NCBI RefSeq assembly: GCF_001654495.1
Contig: NZ_CP015849.1
Coordinates: forward strand, 2,184,501-2,248,500
Length of the DNA stretch: 64,000 bases
Direction of reading: 5' to 3'
From: Streptomyces sp. SAT1
GTDB lineage: Bacteria; Actinomycetota; Actinomycetes; Streptomycetales; Streptomycetaceae
The notes beneath the pieces are model-generated. The model was not told the origin of the DNA. It saw only the letters and a program-made list of their open reading frames with translations, and did not search any database. Below, in pieces: positions 53,681 to 62,090 of this stretch. Made by a program: the position numbers and the translations under genes. Numbering within the stretch: position 1 is the first letter of the stretch; each line of letters starts with the position of its first letter.

Positions 53681-54918
53681 CGCGGGGCCGCCGCGGGCAG
53701 GGGCAGCCGCGCCGCCACCCGGAAGCCGCCCTCCGGCCGGGGCGCCGCGCTGAACTCGCCGTGCAGCAGGGCGACGCGCTCGCGCATCCCGGCGAGGCCG
53801 AACCCGGTGTCGGTCGCGGTGCCGTGGCCGCGGCCGTCGTCGGTGACCTCCAGGGCGAGCGCGGCGTCCCCGTAGTCCACGGTCACCCGGCAAGCGGGCG
53901 CCCCGGAGTGCCGTACGACGTTGGTGACGGACTCCTGGACGATGCGGAACGCCGACAGGTCGACGTCCGGCGGCAGCCGCCGCTCCTCCCCCAGCCGCCG
54001 CACCTCCACCCGGACCCCCGCCGCGGTGGTCGCGGCGGCCAGCCGGTCGAGGTCACCGAGCCCGGCAGGACCGAGGGGACCGGCGGGATCAGTGGGGCCA
54101 GCAGGGTCAGTGGGGCCGGTGGGATCAGTGGGGCCCGTGTCGGTCTCACGCAGGGCGACCAGCATCCGGCGCAGCCCGGCCAGGGTCTCGCGGCCGGTGG
54201 TCTCCACCGCCCGCATCGCCTCGCGGGCCGCGTCCGGCTGGGTGGCCGCCACCCGGGCCGCCGCGCCCGCCTGGAGGGCGATGATGCCGATGCTGTGCGC
54301 GACGGTGTCGTGCATCTCCCGGGCGATGCGCAGCCGTTCGGCCGTGACCGCCTGCGCGGCGGCCCGCTCGTTCATCCGCCGCGCGTGCTCGCGCGACTGG
54401 TGCGCCGAGCTGCCGAGCAGCCAGGCGATCACCGTGACCAGGGCCACGGCCAGTTCCGCGGAGACGCCAGCCGACCAGCCGTGCAGCACCCGGAAGGCGA
54501 TGAAGACGACGAGCGTGCCGACCGCCAGGGCGAGACCGGCCGCGGCGGTGCGGCGCGGCCTGCCCGCGGCCATGAAGTACAGCGCCACCGCCACCGCGAG
54601 GTACTGCGCCATGGGCAGTTCGCCCACCCCGAGGGTGGTCGTCTCCCCGATGGCCGCCGCGATCAGCACGGCCAGCGCGGCGAGCGGACGGCGCCCCAGC
54701 AGCAGGCCGCCGTACAGCACCAGGGCGGTGGACAGCACGGTGACCGTCAGGCCGTCCCAGCGGTACAGCTGGGCCGCCGGCCACTGTCCGGGCTCGGTCT
54801 CGCCGGGCAGCCGGACAGTGGTCAGCAGGGTGAACAGCGTGCTCGCGCACCACACGAGCCCCGTCCAGCCCGCGGGCGGGACACGGCGGAGCAGCGGCGG
54901 CGGCACGGTGGCGGACAT
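53677..54918 (-). CDS. membrane sensor histidine kinase (HisKA_3 type)
   Basis: A 413-residue sensor. Four or five membrane helices (residues about 15-150) with almost no extracellular loop precede the dimerisation domain with the phospho-His in RIAREMHDTVAHSIG. A linker of five GPTDP-like repeats follows and then the ATPase domain (IVQESVTNVVRHSGA, DDGRGHG, FGLAGMRERV). It probably senses a change in the membrane itself. The MSATVPPP start is chosen; an ATG 12 codons upstream is also possible. Confidence 0.92.
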   Translation of the reverse strand: MSATVPPPLLRRVPPAGWTGLVWCASTLFTLLTTVRLPGETEPGQWPAAQLYRWDGLTVTVLSTALVLYGGLLLGRRPLAALAVLIAAAIGETTTLGVGELPMAQYLAVAVALYFMAAGRPRRTAAAGLALAVGTLVVFIAFRVLHGWSAGVSAELAVALVTVIAWLLGSSAHQSREHARRMNERAAAQAVTAERLRIAREMHDTVAHSIGIIALQAGAAARVAATQPDAAREAMRAVETTGRETLAGLRRMLVALRETDTGPTDPTGPTDPAGPTDPAGPLGPAGLGDLDRLAAATTAAGVRVEVRRLGEERRLPPDVDLSAFRIVQESVTNVVRHSGAPACRVTVDYGDAALALEVTDDGRGHGTATDTGFGLAGMRERVALLHGEFSAAPRPEGGFRVAARLPLPAAAPR

Positions 54919-55006
54919 GCCGTGATCGTAGGACCGGCCACGGCCGCCGGTCATCGGCCCGGGGACGTACGCCCCGGGTCGACATCCCGGACCGGGCCCG
55001 CGCGGG

Positions 55007-55231
55007 TCACGGTGCCTCGCCCCGGCTGCGGGCGTTCGCGTACGCCGTCGCCGCGCTCAGGCGCTCCGCCAGGGTCGCCGCCCGGACCAGATCCGGTACG
55101 CAGTCCCACTCGCGGCCCCCGCCGAGGGGCCGCAACTGGACGTACGGCCCCTCGTGGCCCATGACCACGCCGACGCACCCGGTGCCGGTGTCGAGCGCGT
55201 AAGTCCCCACCGGCGGACACGGGCCGCTCAC
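55007..55231 (-). CDS. small protein ending in NARSRGE, second module
   Basis: A 74-residue protein with a beta-like domain (VGTYALDTGTGCVGVVMG) and a helical tail ATAYANARSRGEAP. It resembles the protein at 38639-38899 in plan and tail. The GTG start overlaps the stop of the gene before it as GTGA. Together with the divergent DUF5753 regulator it forms the second copy of a recurring module. The function is unknown. Confidence 0.72.
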   Translation of the reverse strand: MSGPCPPVGTYALDTGTGCVGVVMGHEGPYVQLRPLGGGREWDCVPDLVRAATLAERLSAATAYANARSRGEAP

Positions 55232-55446
55232 CGCAGTGCCGCGACGAGCCGGGCCGCCGTCTCCACGGAGCAGCGGCCCAGTTCCACCAGCGGGCAGGGT
55301 GCCTCGCGGGCCAGCCCGCCCGGGTCGAGTCCCAGTGAGGGCAGGGTGATTCCGGCCTTTTCCAGCGCGGTACGCAATTCAACAAGTGTTTCCTCCGCTT
55401 CCTGGACACAGACCGCCGAGTGAGCCGAGTGCTGCTGTGCTGCCAC
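55228..55446 (-). CDS. small acidic protein of the regulator module
   Basis: A 72-residue protein with an amphipathic helix (VCVQEAEETLVELRTALEKAG), then a Pro/Leu-rich segment and a last helix (VETAARLVAALR). Two Cys residues are present. It is translationally coupled to the NARSRGE protein and divergent from the regulator. The first module at 38.6 kb has no counterpart. The function is unknown. Confidence 0.65.
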   Translation of the reverse strand: MAAQQHSAHSAVCVQEAEETLVELRTALEKAGITLPSLGLDPGGLAREAPCPLVELGRCSVETAARLVAALR

Positions 55447-55586
55447 GGTGTTCTTCCTCCCTTTCCCTTTCCGGGATTTCCGTCATCCCGGGGTTTTACT
55501 CTTCGCGTCTCCACAATGATGTTTCACGTCTACACTCGGAAGGGTTTCGGGCACTGCAAGGGAGCGGCTGCACAAGGGGGTTGGTA

Positions 55587-56420
55587 ATGGCCAATGCTTC
55601 ACGCCAGGTCGTCTGGGAGTTCTTCGGCACCGAACTGAAGCGGCGCCGGGAGAACGCCGGATTGACGCAGGTGGAGCTGGGCGGGCGGGTCTTCGTCTCG
55701 GGCGGCTACATCGGCCAGTTCGAACAGGCGATCAGAAAGCCGCAGTTGGATGTGGCCCAGCGGATCGACGACGTCCTGCAAACCGACGGTATTTTCGAGC
55801 GGTTGTGCAGAAAGCTGATCGACGATCCACGGTACGCGGATTACTTCGCGCATGTGGTGGAGTTGGAGCGGCTGGCCACCGAGATCTACGAGTTCGCGCC
55901 CGCGCTGGTGCCGGGGCTGCTCCAGACCAGGGATTACGCCTGGGCGGTCACGGTGTCGATGAACCCGTTCGCGCCCGACGAGTACATCGAGGAGAAGGTC
56001 TCCGGCCGCCTGGACCGCGCCCGCATCCTCGCGGACGCGACCCGGCCGCGCTACTGGGTGGTCCTGCACGAGAACGCGCTGCGCATCCCGGTCGGCGGCC
56101 CGGCGGGCATGGCGGCACAGCTCGACTGCATCGCTCGGATGGCACGGGAGCGCGTGGTGAAGGTGCAGGTGCTGCCGTACGCGGCTGAGTCGTACGCCCT
56201 CATGAACGGCATGCTGGCGCTCATGGAGTTCGACGACGCTCCGCCAACCGCCTATACAGAGGCGGTGTATTCGGGCAACCTGCTGGACGATCCGGCCGTG
56301 GTCAAGCGTGCCCGCTCGGCATACGATCAGATCAGGGCCGCCGCGTTGTCGCCTGAGGTGTCCCTGGCCCTGATCGAGTCGGCGGCGGAGGATTTCAGAC
56401 AATGCGCGAGTACGACCTGA
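55587..56420 (+). CDS. XRE-family regulator with DUF5753 domain
   Basis: A 277-residue WhiJ-like regulator. The helix-turn-helix is LKRRRENAGLTQVELGGRVF, and the DUF5753 domain includes YEFAPALVPGLLQTRDYA and YALMNGMLALMEFDD. AAGGGGG precedes the ATG. The DUF397 gene starts inside its 3' end. The AT-richer divergent region upstream contains a likely -10 TACACT near 55531. Confidence 0.9.
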   Translation: MANASRQVVWEFFGTELKRRRENAGLTQVELGGRVFVSGGYIGQFEQAIRKPQLDVAQRIDDVLQTDGIFERLCRKLIDDPRYADYFAHVVELERLATEIYEFAPALVPGLLQTRDYAWAVTVSMNPFAPDEYIEEKVSGRLDRARILADATRPRYWVVLHENALRIPVGGPAGMAAQLDCIARMARERVVKVQVLPYAAESYALMNGMLALMEFDDAPPTAYTEAVYSGNLLDDPAVVKRARSAYDQIRAAALSPEVSLALIESAAEDFRQCASTT

Positions 56421-56680
56421 CCAGCGCCCGCTGGTGCAAGAGCAGCTACAGCGACGGCAACGGCGGCGACTGCGTCGAGGTCGCCCGCGACTTCCCGGGT
56501 GCCGCCCGCTGGCGCAAAAGCACCCACAGCGACGGCAACGGCGGGAGCTGCGTCGAGGTCGCCGACGGCTTCCCCGGCATCGTCCCCGTCCGGGACAGCA
56601 AGGTCACGGACGGTCCCGTGCTGGTCGTGCGGGCCGGTGCCTGGGCGTGCTTCGTCGCGGGTGTGGCCGGGGCCGCGTAG
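56402..56680 (+). CDS. double DUF397 protein
   Basis: A 92-residue protein in which the DUF397 N-terminal motif occurs twice: ARWCKSSYSDGNGGDCVEVA and ARWRKSTHSDGNGGSCVEVA. A single C-terminal part follows (IVPVRDSKVTDGPVLVV). It overlaps the regulator gene by 19 bp. The partial internal duplication parallels the whole-gene duplication in the first module. Confidence 0.88.
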   Translation: MREYDLTSARWCKSSYSDGNGGDCVEVARDFPGAARWRKSTHSDGNGGSCVEVADGFPGIVPVRDSKVTDGPVLVVRAGAWACFVAGVAGAA

Positions 56681-56811
56681 GCGTCAGAGCAGCGGGTCCG
56701 CCGCCGTCCCCCGAACCACGCGGAGCCCCGGGTGACCAGCCCGAGCCGGTACTGAGCCCCGCCCGCCTCGCGGGCCGTCGCCCCTGGGCAAGCGGCCCGC
56801 GACGGGCGATC

Positions 56812-57183
56812 ATGGTCGGCATGTCGATCGCAGCGGCCGTCCTGGTCTGGCTCAACGCCTGTGTGCACCTTCTGATCATGGGTGTGGAGATGTTCCTGTG
56901 GACGGTGCCGAGGGTGCGGGGGTCCTTCGGCACCACCGCGGAGTTCGCCGAGCGGACGAAGACGCTCGCCGCCAACCAGGGCCTCTACAACGGGTTCCTG
57001 GCCGCCGGGCTGATCTGGGGCGCGCTCGCCTCCGACCCGGTGGGCTTCCAGGCGCGGGTGTTCTTCCTGGCCTGCGTCGTGCTCGCGGGCCTGTACGGGG
57101 CCGCCACCTCCAGCCGGAAGATCCTCTTCGTCCAGACCGTCCCGGCCGCCGCCGGTCTCGCGCTGGTGCTCCTGGCGCACTGA
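56812..57183 (+). CDS. DUF1304 membrane protein
   Basis: A 123-residue protein with four hydrophobic helices and the family motif HLLIMGVEMFLW near the start, then NQGLYNGFLAAGLIW. The DUF1304 family has no assigned function. An ATG three codons later gives a start closer to the family norm. No ribosome site stands out. Confidence 0.8.
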   Translation: MVGMSIAAAVLVWLNACVHLLIMGVEMFLWTVPRVRGSFGTTAEFAERTKTLAANQGLYNGFLAAGLIWGALASDPVGFQARVFFLACVVLAGLYGAATSSRKILFVQTVPAAAGLALVLLAH

Positions 57184-57273
57184 GCCCGTAGGGGTCCTGA
57201 GGGGGTAAACCCCCGGCACGGCCCGCCAGTTGGCCGGATGGAGCGGGCCGGGCCGGTCCGGGAGGCTCCTCCT

Positions 57274-58809
57274 ATGACCCAGAGCAAGCGCATCCGTGTC
57301 CGCACCGGCCGCACCGGCCGCACCGTCCTCACTCGCCGCAACGCCGCACTCGTCGGCGCCTCCGCCGTCCTGCTCGGCGTCACCGCGCCCGTGACCGCGT
57401 CGGCCGCCGCCCGGCCCTCCCCGGCCCCCACCCTCACCTGGACGAAGTGCGAGGGCGACGGCCTCGATCCGCGCCAGCGGTGCGCGACCCTCGACGTCCC
57501 GATGGACTACGCCGATCCGCGCGGCCCGCACATCTCGGTCGCCGTCTCGCGCATCGCGAGCGAGAAGCCGGCCGCGCGGCACGGGGTGCTGCTGCTGATC
57601 CCGGGCGGCCCCGGCGGCTCCAGCCTGAACGACCCCTCGGGCAAGGGGCAGAAGCTGCCGCAGGCGGTCCGCGACCAGTACGACCTGGTCGGCTTCGCAC
57701 CGCGCGGCATCGCGCCGTCCACCGCCGTGGACTGCGGGCTCGACCACGCCGACCTGGCGACGTCCCGGCTGCGCCCGTGGCCGGCCGCCGACGGGTCGAT
57801 CGACGGGAACCTGGCCGACGCCCGGCGCATGGCGGACGCCTGCGCGAAGAACGCCGGGCCGCTGCTCCAGCACCTGAGCACCGCGAACGAGGCCCGCGAC
57901 CTCGACCGCCTGCGCGCCGCGCTCGGCGAGGACACGGTGTCCGCGTGGGGCGTGTCGTACGGGACGTACGTCGGCGCCGTCTACAACCAGCTCTTCCCGC
58001 GCCGCGTCGACCGCATGGTGCTGGACAGCAACGACAACCCGGACCCGCAGCAGGTCAACCGCGCCTGGCTGGGCGCGCACGAGCAGGGCGTGGAGGACAC
58101 CTTCCCGGACTTCGCGGCCTGGGCGTCGCGGCCCGGCAACCCGGACCGCCTGGCCGAACGGGCCTCCGACGTACGGCCGTTGTTCCTGGACCTCGCCGCC
58201 CGCCTGGACCGCGCCCCGATCCCCTGGCCCGGCGCGAACCCCGAGGAGCTGAACGGGAACGTGCTGCGCCAGACCCTGCTGGACAGCCTCTACGCGCCGA
58301 AGAACTACCCGGCCCTGGCGAAGCTGATCCAGGCCGCGCGGCAGGGCACCGTCCCGCCCGCGCCGCAGGCGCCCCCGGAGGAGGCGCTCCAGAACGTGGC
58401 GGCCGTGGGCGCCGGCACCCTCTGCAACGACGTGGCCTGGCCGCACTCGGCGGCGGCGTACGAGAAGGACGTGGCGGACAGCCGCGCCGCGTACCCGCTG
58501 ACGGCGGGCATGCCCCGCAACGCCATGCTGTGCGCCGCCTGGCCCACCGCGCCCCGCGAGGCCCCCGTCCGCGTCACCGACCGCGGCCCGTCCCGTGTGC
58601 TGCTCGTCCAGAACCGGCGCGACGTCGCCGCCCCGCTCGGCGGCGCGCTGAAACTCCGTGCGGCCCTCGGCCGGCGCGCCGTCATGGTCACCGTGGACTC
58701 CATCGGCCACGACGCCTACCTGGCCAACGGCAACCCCTGCGGCGACCGCACCGTCTCGCGCTTCCTGGCGACGGGGCAGCGCCCGGCGGGGGACGTGTAC
58801 TGCCGCTGA
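57274..58809 (+). CDS. secreted tripeptidyl aminopeptidase-like alpha/beta hydrolase
   Basis: A 511-residue secreted hydrolase. A signal peptide rich in Arg and Ala is followed by the family start CATLDVPMDYADPRGPHISVAV. The oxyanion segment is LLIPGGPGGSS, the nucleophile Ser is in AWGVSYGTYVG, the Asp probably in VQNRRDVAAPL and the His in IGHDAY. Streptomyces tripeptidyl aminopeptidases have this layout and remove tripeptides from proteins outside the cell. GGGAGG fixes the start. Confidence 0.9.
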   Translation: MTQSKRIRVRTGRTGRTVLTRRNAALVGASAVLLGVTAPVTASAAARPSPAPTLTWTKCEGDGLDPRQRCATLDVPMDYADPRGPHISVAVSRIASEKPAARHGVLLLIPGGPGGSSLNDPSGKGQKLPQAVRDQYDLVGFAPRGIAPSTAVDCGLDHADLATSRLRPWPAADGSIDGNLADARRMADACAKNAGPLLQHLSTANEARDLDRLRAALGEDTVSAWGVSYGTYVGAVYNQLFPRRVDRMVLDSNDNPDPQQVNRAWLGAHEQGVEDTFPDFAAWASRPGNPDRLAERASDVRPLFLDLAARLDRAPIPWPGANPEELNGNVLRQTLLDSLYAPKNYPALAKLIQAARQGTVPPAPQAPPEEALQNVAAVGAGTLCNDVAWPHSAAAYEKDVADSRAAYPLTAGMPRNAMLCAAWPTAPREAPVRVTDRGPSRVLLVQNRRDVAAPLGGALKLRAALGRRAVMVTVDSIGHDAYLANGNPCGDRTVSRFLATGQRPAGDVYCR

Positions 58810-58825
58810 GCCGCGCGGGCCGCGC

Positions 58826-60037
58826 TCAGCCCGGCTCGACCGCGTCGACCATCCAGGTGCCGTCCTCCTCGTCGTCGACCCGGACCTCCAGTTCCCGCAC
58901 GCTCATGCCCGCCTCCCACAGTTCCCGGAACCGCTTCATGCGGTCCTCGACGTGGTCGTGGCGGGCGATGAGCCGGGTGCGGACGTTGACGTCCCGCAGG
59001 TCCTGGTCGATCTCGAAGGACGCCTCCTCGTCGTAGACGATGAAGTCGTCGGTGGTGCCGCGCTGGAGCAGCGGCGGCAGCTCGGGCAGGATCGAGACGC
59101 GCACCTCGATGTGCAGCAGCTCCTGTTCCTCGCACAGCCGTAACAGCGGGTCGCCGAGTTCGCGGGCGCTCTCCAGCAGGAACACGCGGCGCACGCTCAC
59201 GCCCCGCTCCACCGCCTCCCGCTGCGCCTGGAGGTAGCGGCTGGCGGGCTCGCTGTTCCAGAACTCGCGGTCCACGGAGGTGCTGGTGGCGCAGATGGAG
59301 TGCTCGGCGGCCCGGGTGAGGGACAGCAGCCAGTCGTGGTTCTCGCCGGGGCACTCGGCGCTCAGACTGGCCAGGTCCGCCATGTGGCCGACGACCCGGC
59401 CCATCTCCAGGCGGACGAACGTGTAGAGGAGCGGTGTGCCGGGGGCCAGCACCTCGGCGAAGCCCTTGGCCAGTTCGGGCACGCCGTCGACGCGGATCTG
59501 GGCGGGCGGGAGGTAGGGCCCGGCGGACCGGTCCGCCTCGGCGATCCGGCTCTCCACGAGCTGGCGCATGTCGGCGGTGTGCCGGGTCAGTCCGGTGTCC
59601 AGCCGGTCGTCGTGGCGGCGCAGACCGTCGCGTACGGCGTCGGCGGCCCCGCTCAGCAGGGCCTCGGTGTCCCGGGTGTGCGCGGCCAGCGCCCCGGCGT
59701 GCTCGTCGAGCCGCCGGTCCAGACCGAGGACGTGCTGCACGAGGACCGCGGCGGTGGCGCACAGGACGGCGGCCCCAGCCTGCCGGGACAGCGCGGTGTG
59801 CGGGGCCAGTACCGCCGTGACGGACCAGGCGAGCGCGCCGGTGACCACACCGGCCGCGATCCGGCGCGCCCACCGGGACGGGCCGGGGCGGGCCGCCCGC
59901 GCCGGGTGAGGGGCGAGGGCCGCTCGGAGCCGGTTCGCGATGCCGGACGGCGCCGCCGCACCGGCCCCGGCGGCCGGGCCGTCCGGGGCGTCCGTGGCGG
60001 CCGTGTTCTCGGGCTGGGGTGTCTGTGCCGTGCTCAT
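58826..60037 (-). CDS. membrane protein with C-terminal PLD-like domain, operon end
   Basis: A 403-residue protein. A Pro/Ala-rich tail is followed by two hydrophobic helices (residues about 55-105), a predicted coiled coil (RRLDEHAGALAAHTRDTEALL to RQLVESRIAEADR) and a globular domain with ENHDWLLSLTRAAEHSICATS and the end DDFIVYDEEASFEID. I recall this end from uncharacterised actinobacterial proteins with a phospholipase-D-like fold, but no HKD motif is present. GGGGAG precedes the ATG. It follows the four other genes after a 78-bp gap. The function is unknown. Confidence 0.65.
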   Translation of the reverse strand: MSTAQTPQPENTAATDAPDGPAAGAGAAAPSGIANRLRAALAPHPARAARPGPSRWARRIAAGVVTGALAWSVTAVLAPHTALSRQAGAAVLCATAAVLVQHVLGLDRRLDEHAGALAAHTRDTEALLSGAADAVRDGLRRHDDRLDTGLTRHTADMRQLVESRIAEADRSAGPYLPPAQIRVDGVPELAKGFAEVLAPGTPLLYTFVRLEMGRVVGHMADLASLSAECPGENHDWLLSLTRAAEHSICATSTSVDREFWNSEPASRYLQAQREAVERGVSVRRVFLLESARELGDPLLRLCEEQELLHIEVRVSILPELPPLLQRGTTDDFIVYDEEASFEIDQDLRDVNVRTRLIARHDHVEDRMKRFRELWEAGMSVRELEVRVDDEEDGTWMVDAVEPG

Positions 60038-60115
60038 CTCGCTTCTCCCCCCGTTGGGATACGCGTCGGATCGGGATGCGGTGAGGTGCCGTGGGGGACC
60101 CGGGCGGGCGTCCGG

Positions 60116-61123
60116 TCAGGGGACCGGCTCCACCTCCCGGTGCGACGCGGGGATCGCGTGCAGGGTGAGCTGGTCGCGGATGCGCTGCACCTGCGCCCGC
60201 CACTGCCGGGTGAAGCCGGGCCGCTCCTCCAGGACGTCCCAGAGCGGGGCCAGTTCCGCCGCCACCCGGGCCCGCGGCATCCACAGGTGCAGCAGGTGGT
60301 CGACGGCGGGCCGCAGCACGGTGACGACACAGGGGCGGTCCCGCGCCGCCGCTCTCGCGCGGACCGGCTCCGCCGGGGCGCCCAGGGTGATGCCGTCCAG
60401 CAGCCGGACCAGGGTGGTCAGCAGCCAGTCGTGCAGGGCCAGGTCGTCGCAGAGTCCGGCGATGTCGGCGGCGGGCGTGCCCTCGGGCACCCGCAGCCGT
60501 ACGGTGCGCAGCTCGTCCTCGGCGAGGGTGAACCGCTCGACGGCAGGCCGGGCCTCCCCCTCGGCGGGCAGGGCCGCCCAGCGCAGCCGGGTGGGCCGGG
60601 AGCGCAGGGGCGGGCGCTGGTCGAGCAGGGGGTGGCGCAGCAGCCGGGTGAGCAGCGCGTCGGCTATCAGGCCGACGTCGAGATCGCCGGGGCGTCCGCC
60701 GCCGAGCACGCCCCGGGCGACCGCCTCGTGCGGCGCCTTCCCGAACGGCTCCAGCAGACCGGGCCGTACCAGGTACTGGCCCCAGGGGCGCCGCTGGTCG
60801 GGGCCGGTGGCGGCCAGCCGGAAGTACGCGGAGGTCTGCAGGACGCGGCCCTCGGTGAGCGCGGCCCGCGCGGCGACCGTGCCGACCGCCCGGACGGCGC
60901 CGCCCGCGCTGGGCAGCGGGCAGTCGACGCCGGTGAGGGTCTCGGGAGAGCGCGCGTAGAGGTTGGGGCGTTCGGAGAGCAGGACGCGTTCACCGGCGCG
61001 CAGCGCGAGGAGCCGGTCGGCGGCCCGGATGTCGAGGGCCTGTCCGGCGGGCAGCAGGCAGGTGCGGACCTCGCCGCAGGCGAGCACGGTGTTCCCGGTC
61101 CCGCCCGGGGGCGTGTCCGCCAT
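60116..61123 (-). CDS. SCO2521-family protein, unknown function
   Basis: A 335-residue protein with no membrane segment and no motif I can name. It has a beta-rich N-terminal half (VRTCLLPAGQALDIRAADRLL, GERVLLSERPNLYARSPETL) and a helical C-terminal half. It starts 1 bp after the stop of the gene before it. Position and order match the family called SCO2521 in public annotation, as I recall it. It probably works with the P-loop protein of the operon. Confidence 0.7.
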   Translation of the reverse strand: MADTPPGGTGNTVLACGEVRTCLLPAGQALDIRAADRLLALRAGERVLLSERPNLYARSPETLTGVDCPLPSAGGAVRAVGTVAARAALTEGRVLQTSAYFRLAATGPDQRRPWGQYLVRPGLLEPFGKAPHEAVARGVLGGGRPGDLDVGLIADALLTRLLRHPLLDQRPPLRSRPTRLRWAALPAEGEARPAVERFTLAEDELRTVRLRVPEGTPAADIAGLCDDLALHDWLLTTLVRLLDGITLGAPAEPVRARAAARDRPCVVTVLRPAVDHLLHLWMPRARVAAELAPLWDVLEERPGFTRQWRAQVQRIRDQLTLHAIPASHREVEPVP

Positions 61124-61124
61124 G

Positions 61125-62090
61125 TCAGGGCCCCGCGTAGAAGACGTAGGAGACCCGGTCGGCCACCGAGTCCGGGACGGTCACGCGCTCGCGGGCGGAG
61201 CGCTCGGCCACCTGGTCCAGCGCCCCCCGGTCCACGTCGGTCTGGTCGAGGACCACCCGCACGGCGTGCTCGACGGGCAGGAACCGGCTGGGCAGCACCG
61301 AGCAGGTCCGGTAGGCGGCGAACGGGTCGGCGCGCTCGTTCAGGCGCAGCAGCGGCGGCAGGTCGTCCCAGTCGTCGGGAAAGCCCGCGCCGGACGGCCG
61401 GTGCGGGTCGAAGACGGGCGCGCCCTCGTGGCGCAGCAGTCCGAGGCGGCCGAGCTGCCAGACGGCGGCCAGGAACGGACAGGACCAGGTGCGCCGCCCC
61501 TCGGCGTCGTCGCTCCACAGCTCGGCGTCGAGGAAGACGGAGTGGCGGCGGGCCGCGGTCTCCCGGGGCGGCTGCCAGGCGGCGGCGGTCTTCATCGCCT
61601 GCGGGGCGCGGGCGGCGGGGCTGCGCTCGCCGTTGGCGAGCCAGCCGGTCTGCGCGGCGGGCGGCCGGGCGCCGTGGCTGCCCGGCGGGGGCTCCTCCAC
61701 CAGCCGGGCGGCCACGGCCTGGGCGACGGGCACCTCGCCGGTGACGGCGCAGCCGGACTCGCGGGCCAGGTAGTCGACGCCCAGCCCGGCCCGTTCGGCC
61801 TCGGCGAGCAGCAGCGGGACGAGTTCGGCGGGGCTGGAGAAGCGGGTGAAGTAGTCGTCGATGAGGAAGCAGGTGCTGATCCGGGGGCGCCGGCCGCCGG
61901 TGCGGGCCGCGGCGGCGGCGCGGGCCGCCTCCGCCCAGGGCCGCACCTGCTCGAAGTGGTCCCGCAGCCGCTGCGGACCGGCCTCGAAGTCCTCCATGTA
62001 GAGGTGGCCCAGTTCGAGGGACAGGTGGGACAGCGGCACCGCCTGGGTGCGCGGCTCGGCCGCGGTCTCGCGGAACACGGCCTCCGTCAC
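61125..62090 (-). CDS. SCO2522-family protein, unknown function
   Basis: A 321-residue protein. An N-terminal part with LSLELGHLYMEDFEAG and STCFLIDDYFTRFSSPAEL (adjacent acidic residues) is followed by a Pro/Ala-rich middle and a C-terminal part containing SCPFLAAVWQLGRLGLLR. No catalytic motif is recognised. The GTG start overlaps the P-loop gene stop as GTGA, so the two should be made in fixed ratio. It fits the family I recall as SCO2522. Confidence 0.7.
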   Translation of the reverse strand: MTEAVFRETAAEPRTQAVPLSHLSLELGHLYMEDFEAGPQRLRDHFEQVRPWAEAARAAAAARTGGRRPRISTCFLIDDYFTRFSSPAELVPLLLAEAERAGLGVDYLARESGCAVTGEVPVAQAVAARLVEEPPPGSHGARPPAAQTGWLANGERSPAARAPQAMKTAAAWQPPRETAARRHSVFLDAELWSDDAEGRRTWSCPFLAAVWQLGRLGLLRHEGAPVFDPHRPSGAGFPDDWDDLPPLLRLNERADPFAAYRTCSVLPSRFLPVEHAVRVVLDQTDVDRGALDQVAERSARERVTVPDSVADRVSYVFYAGP

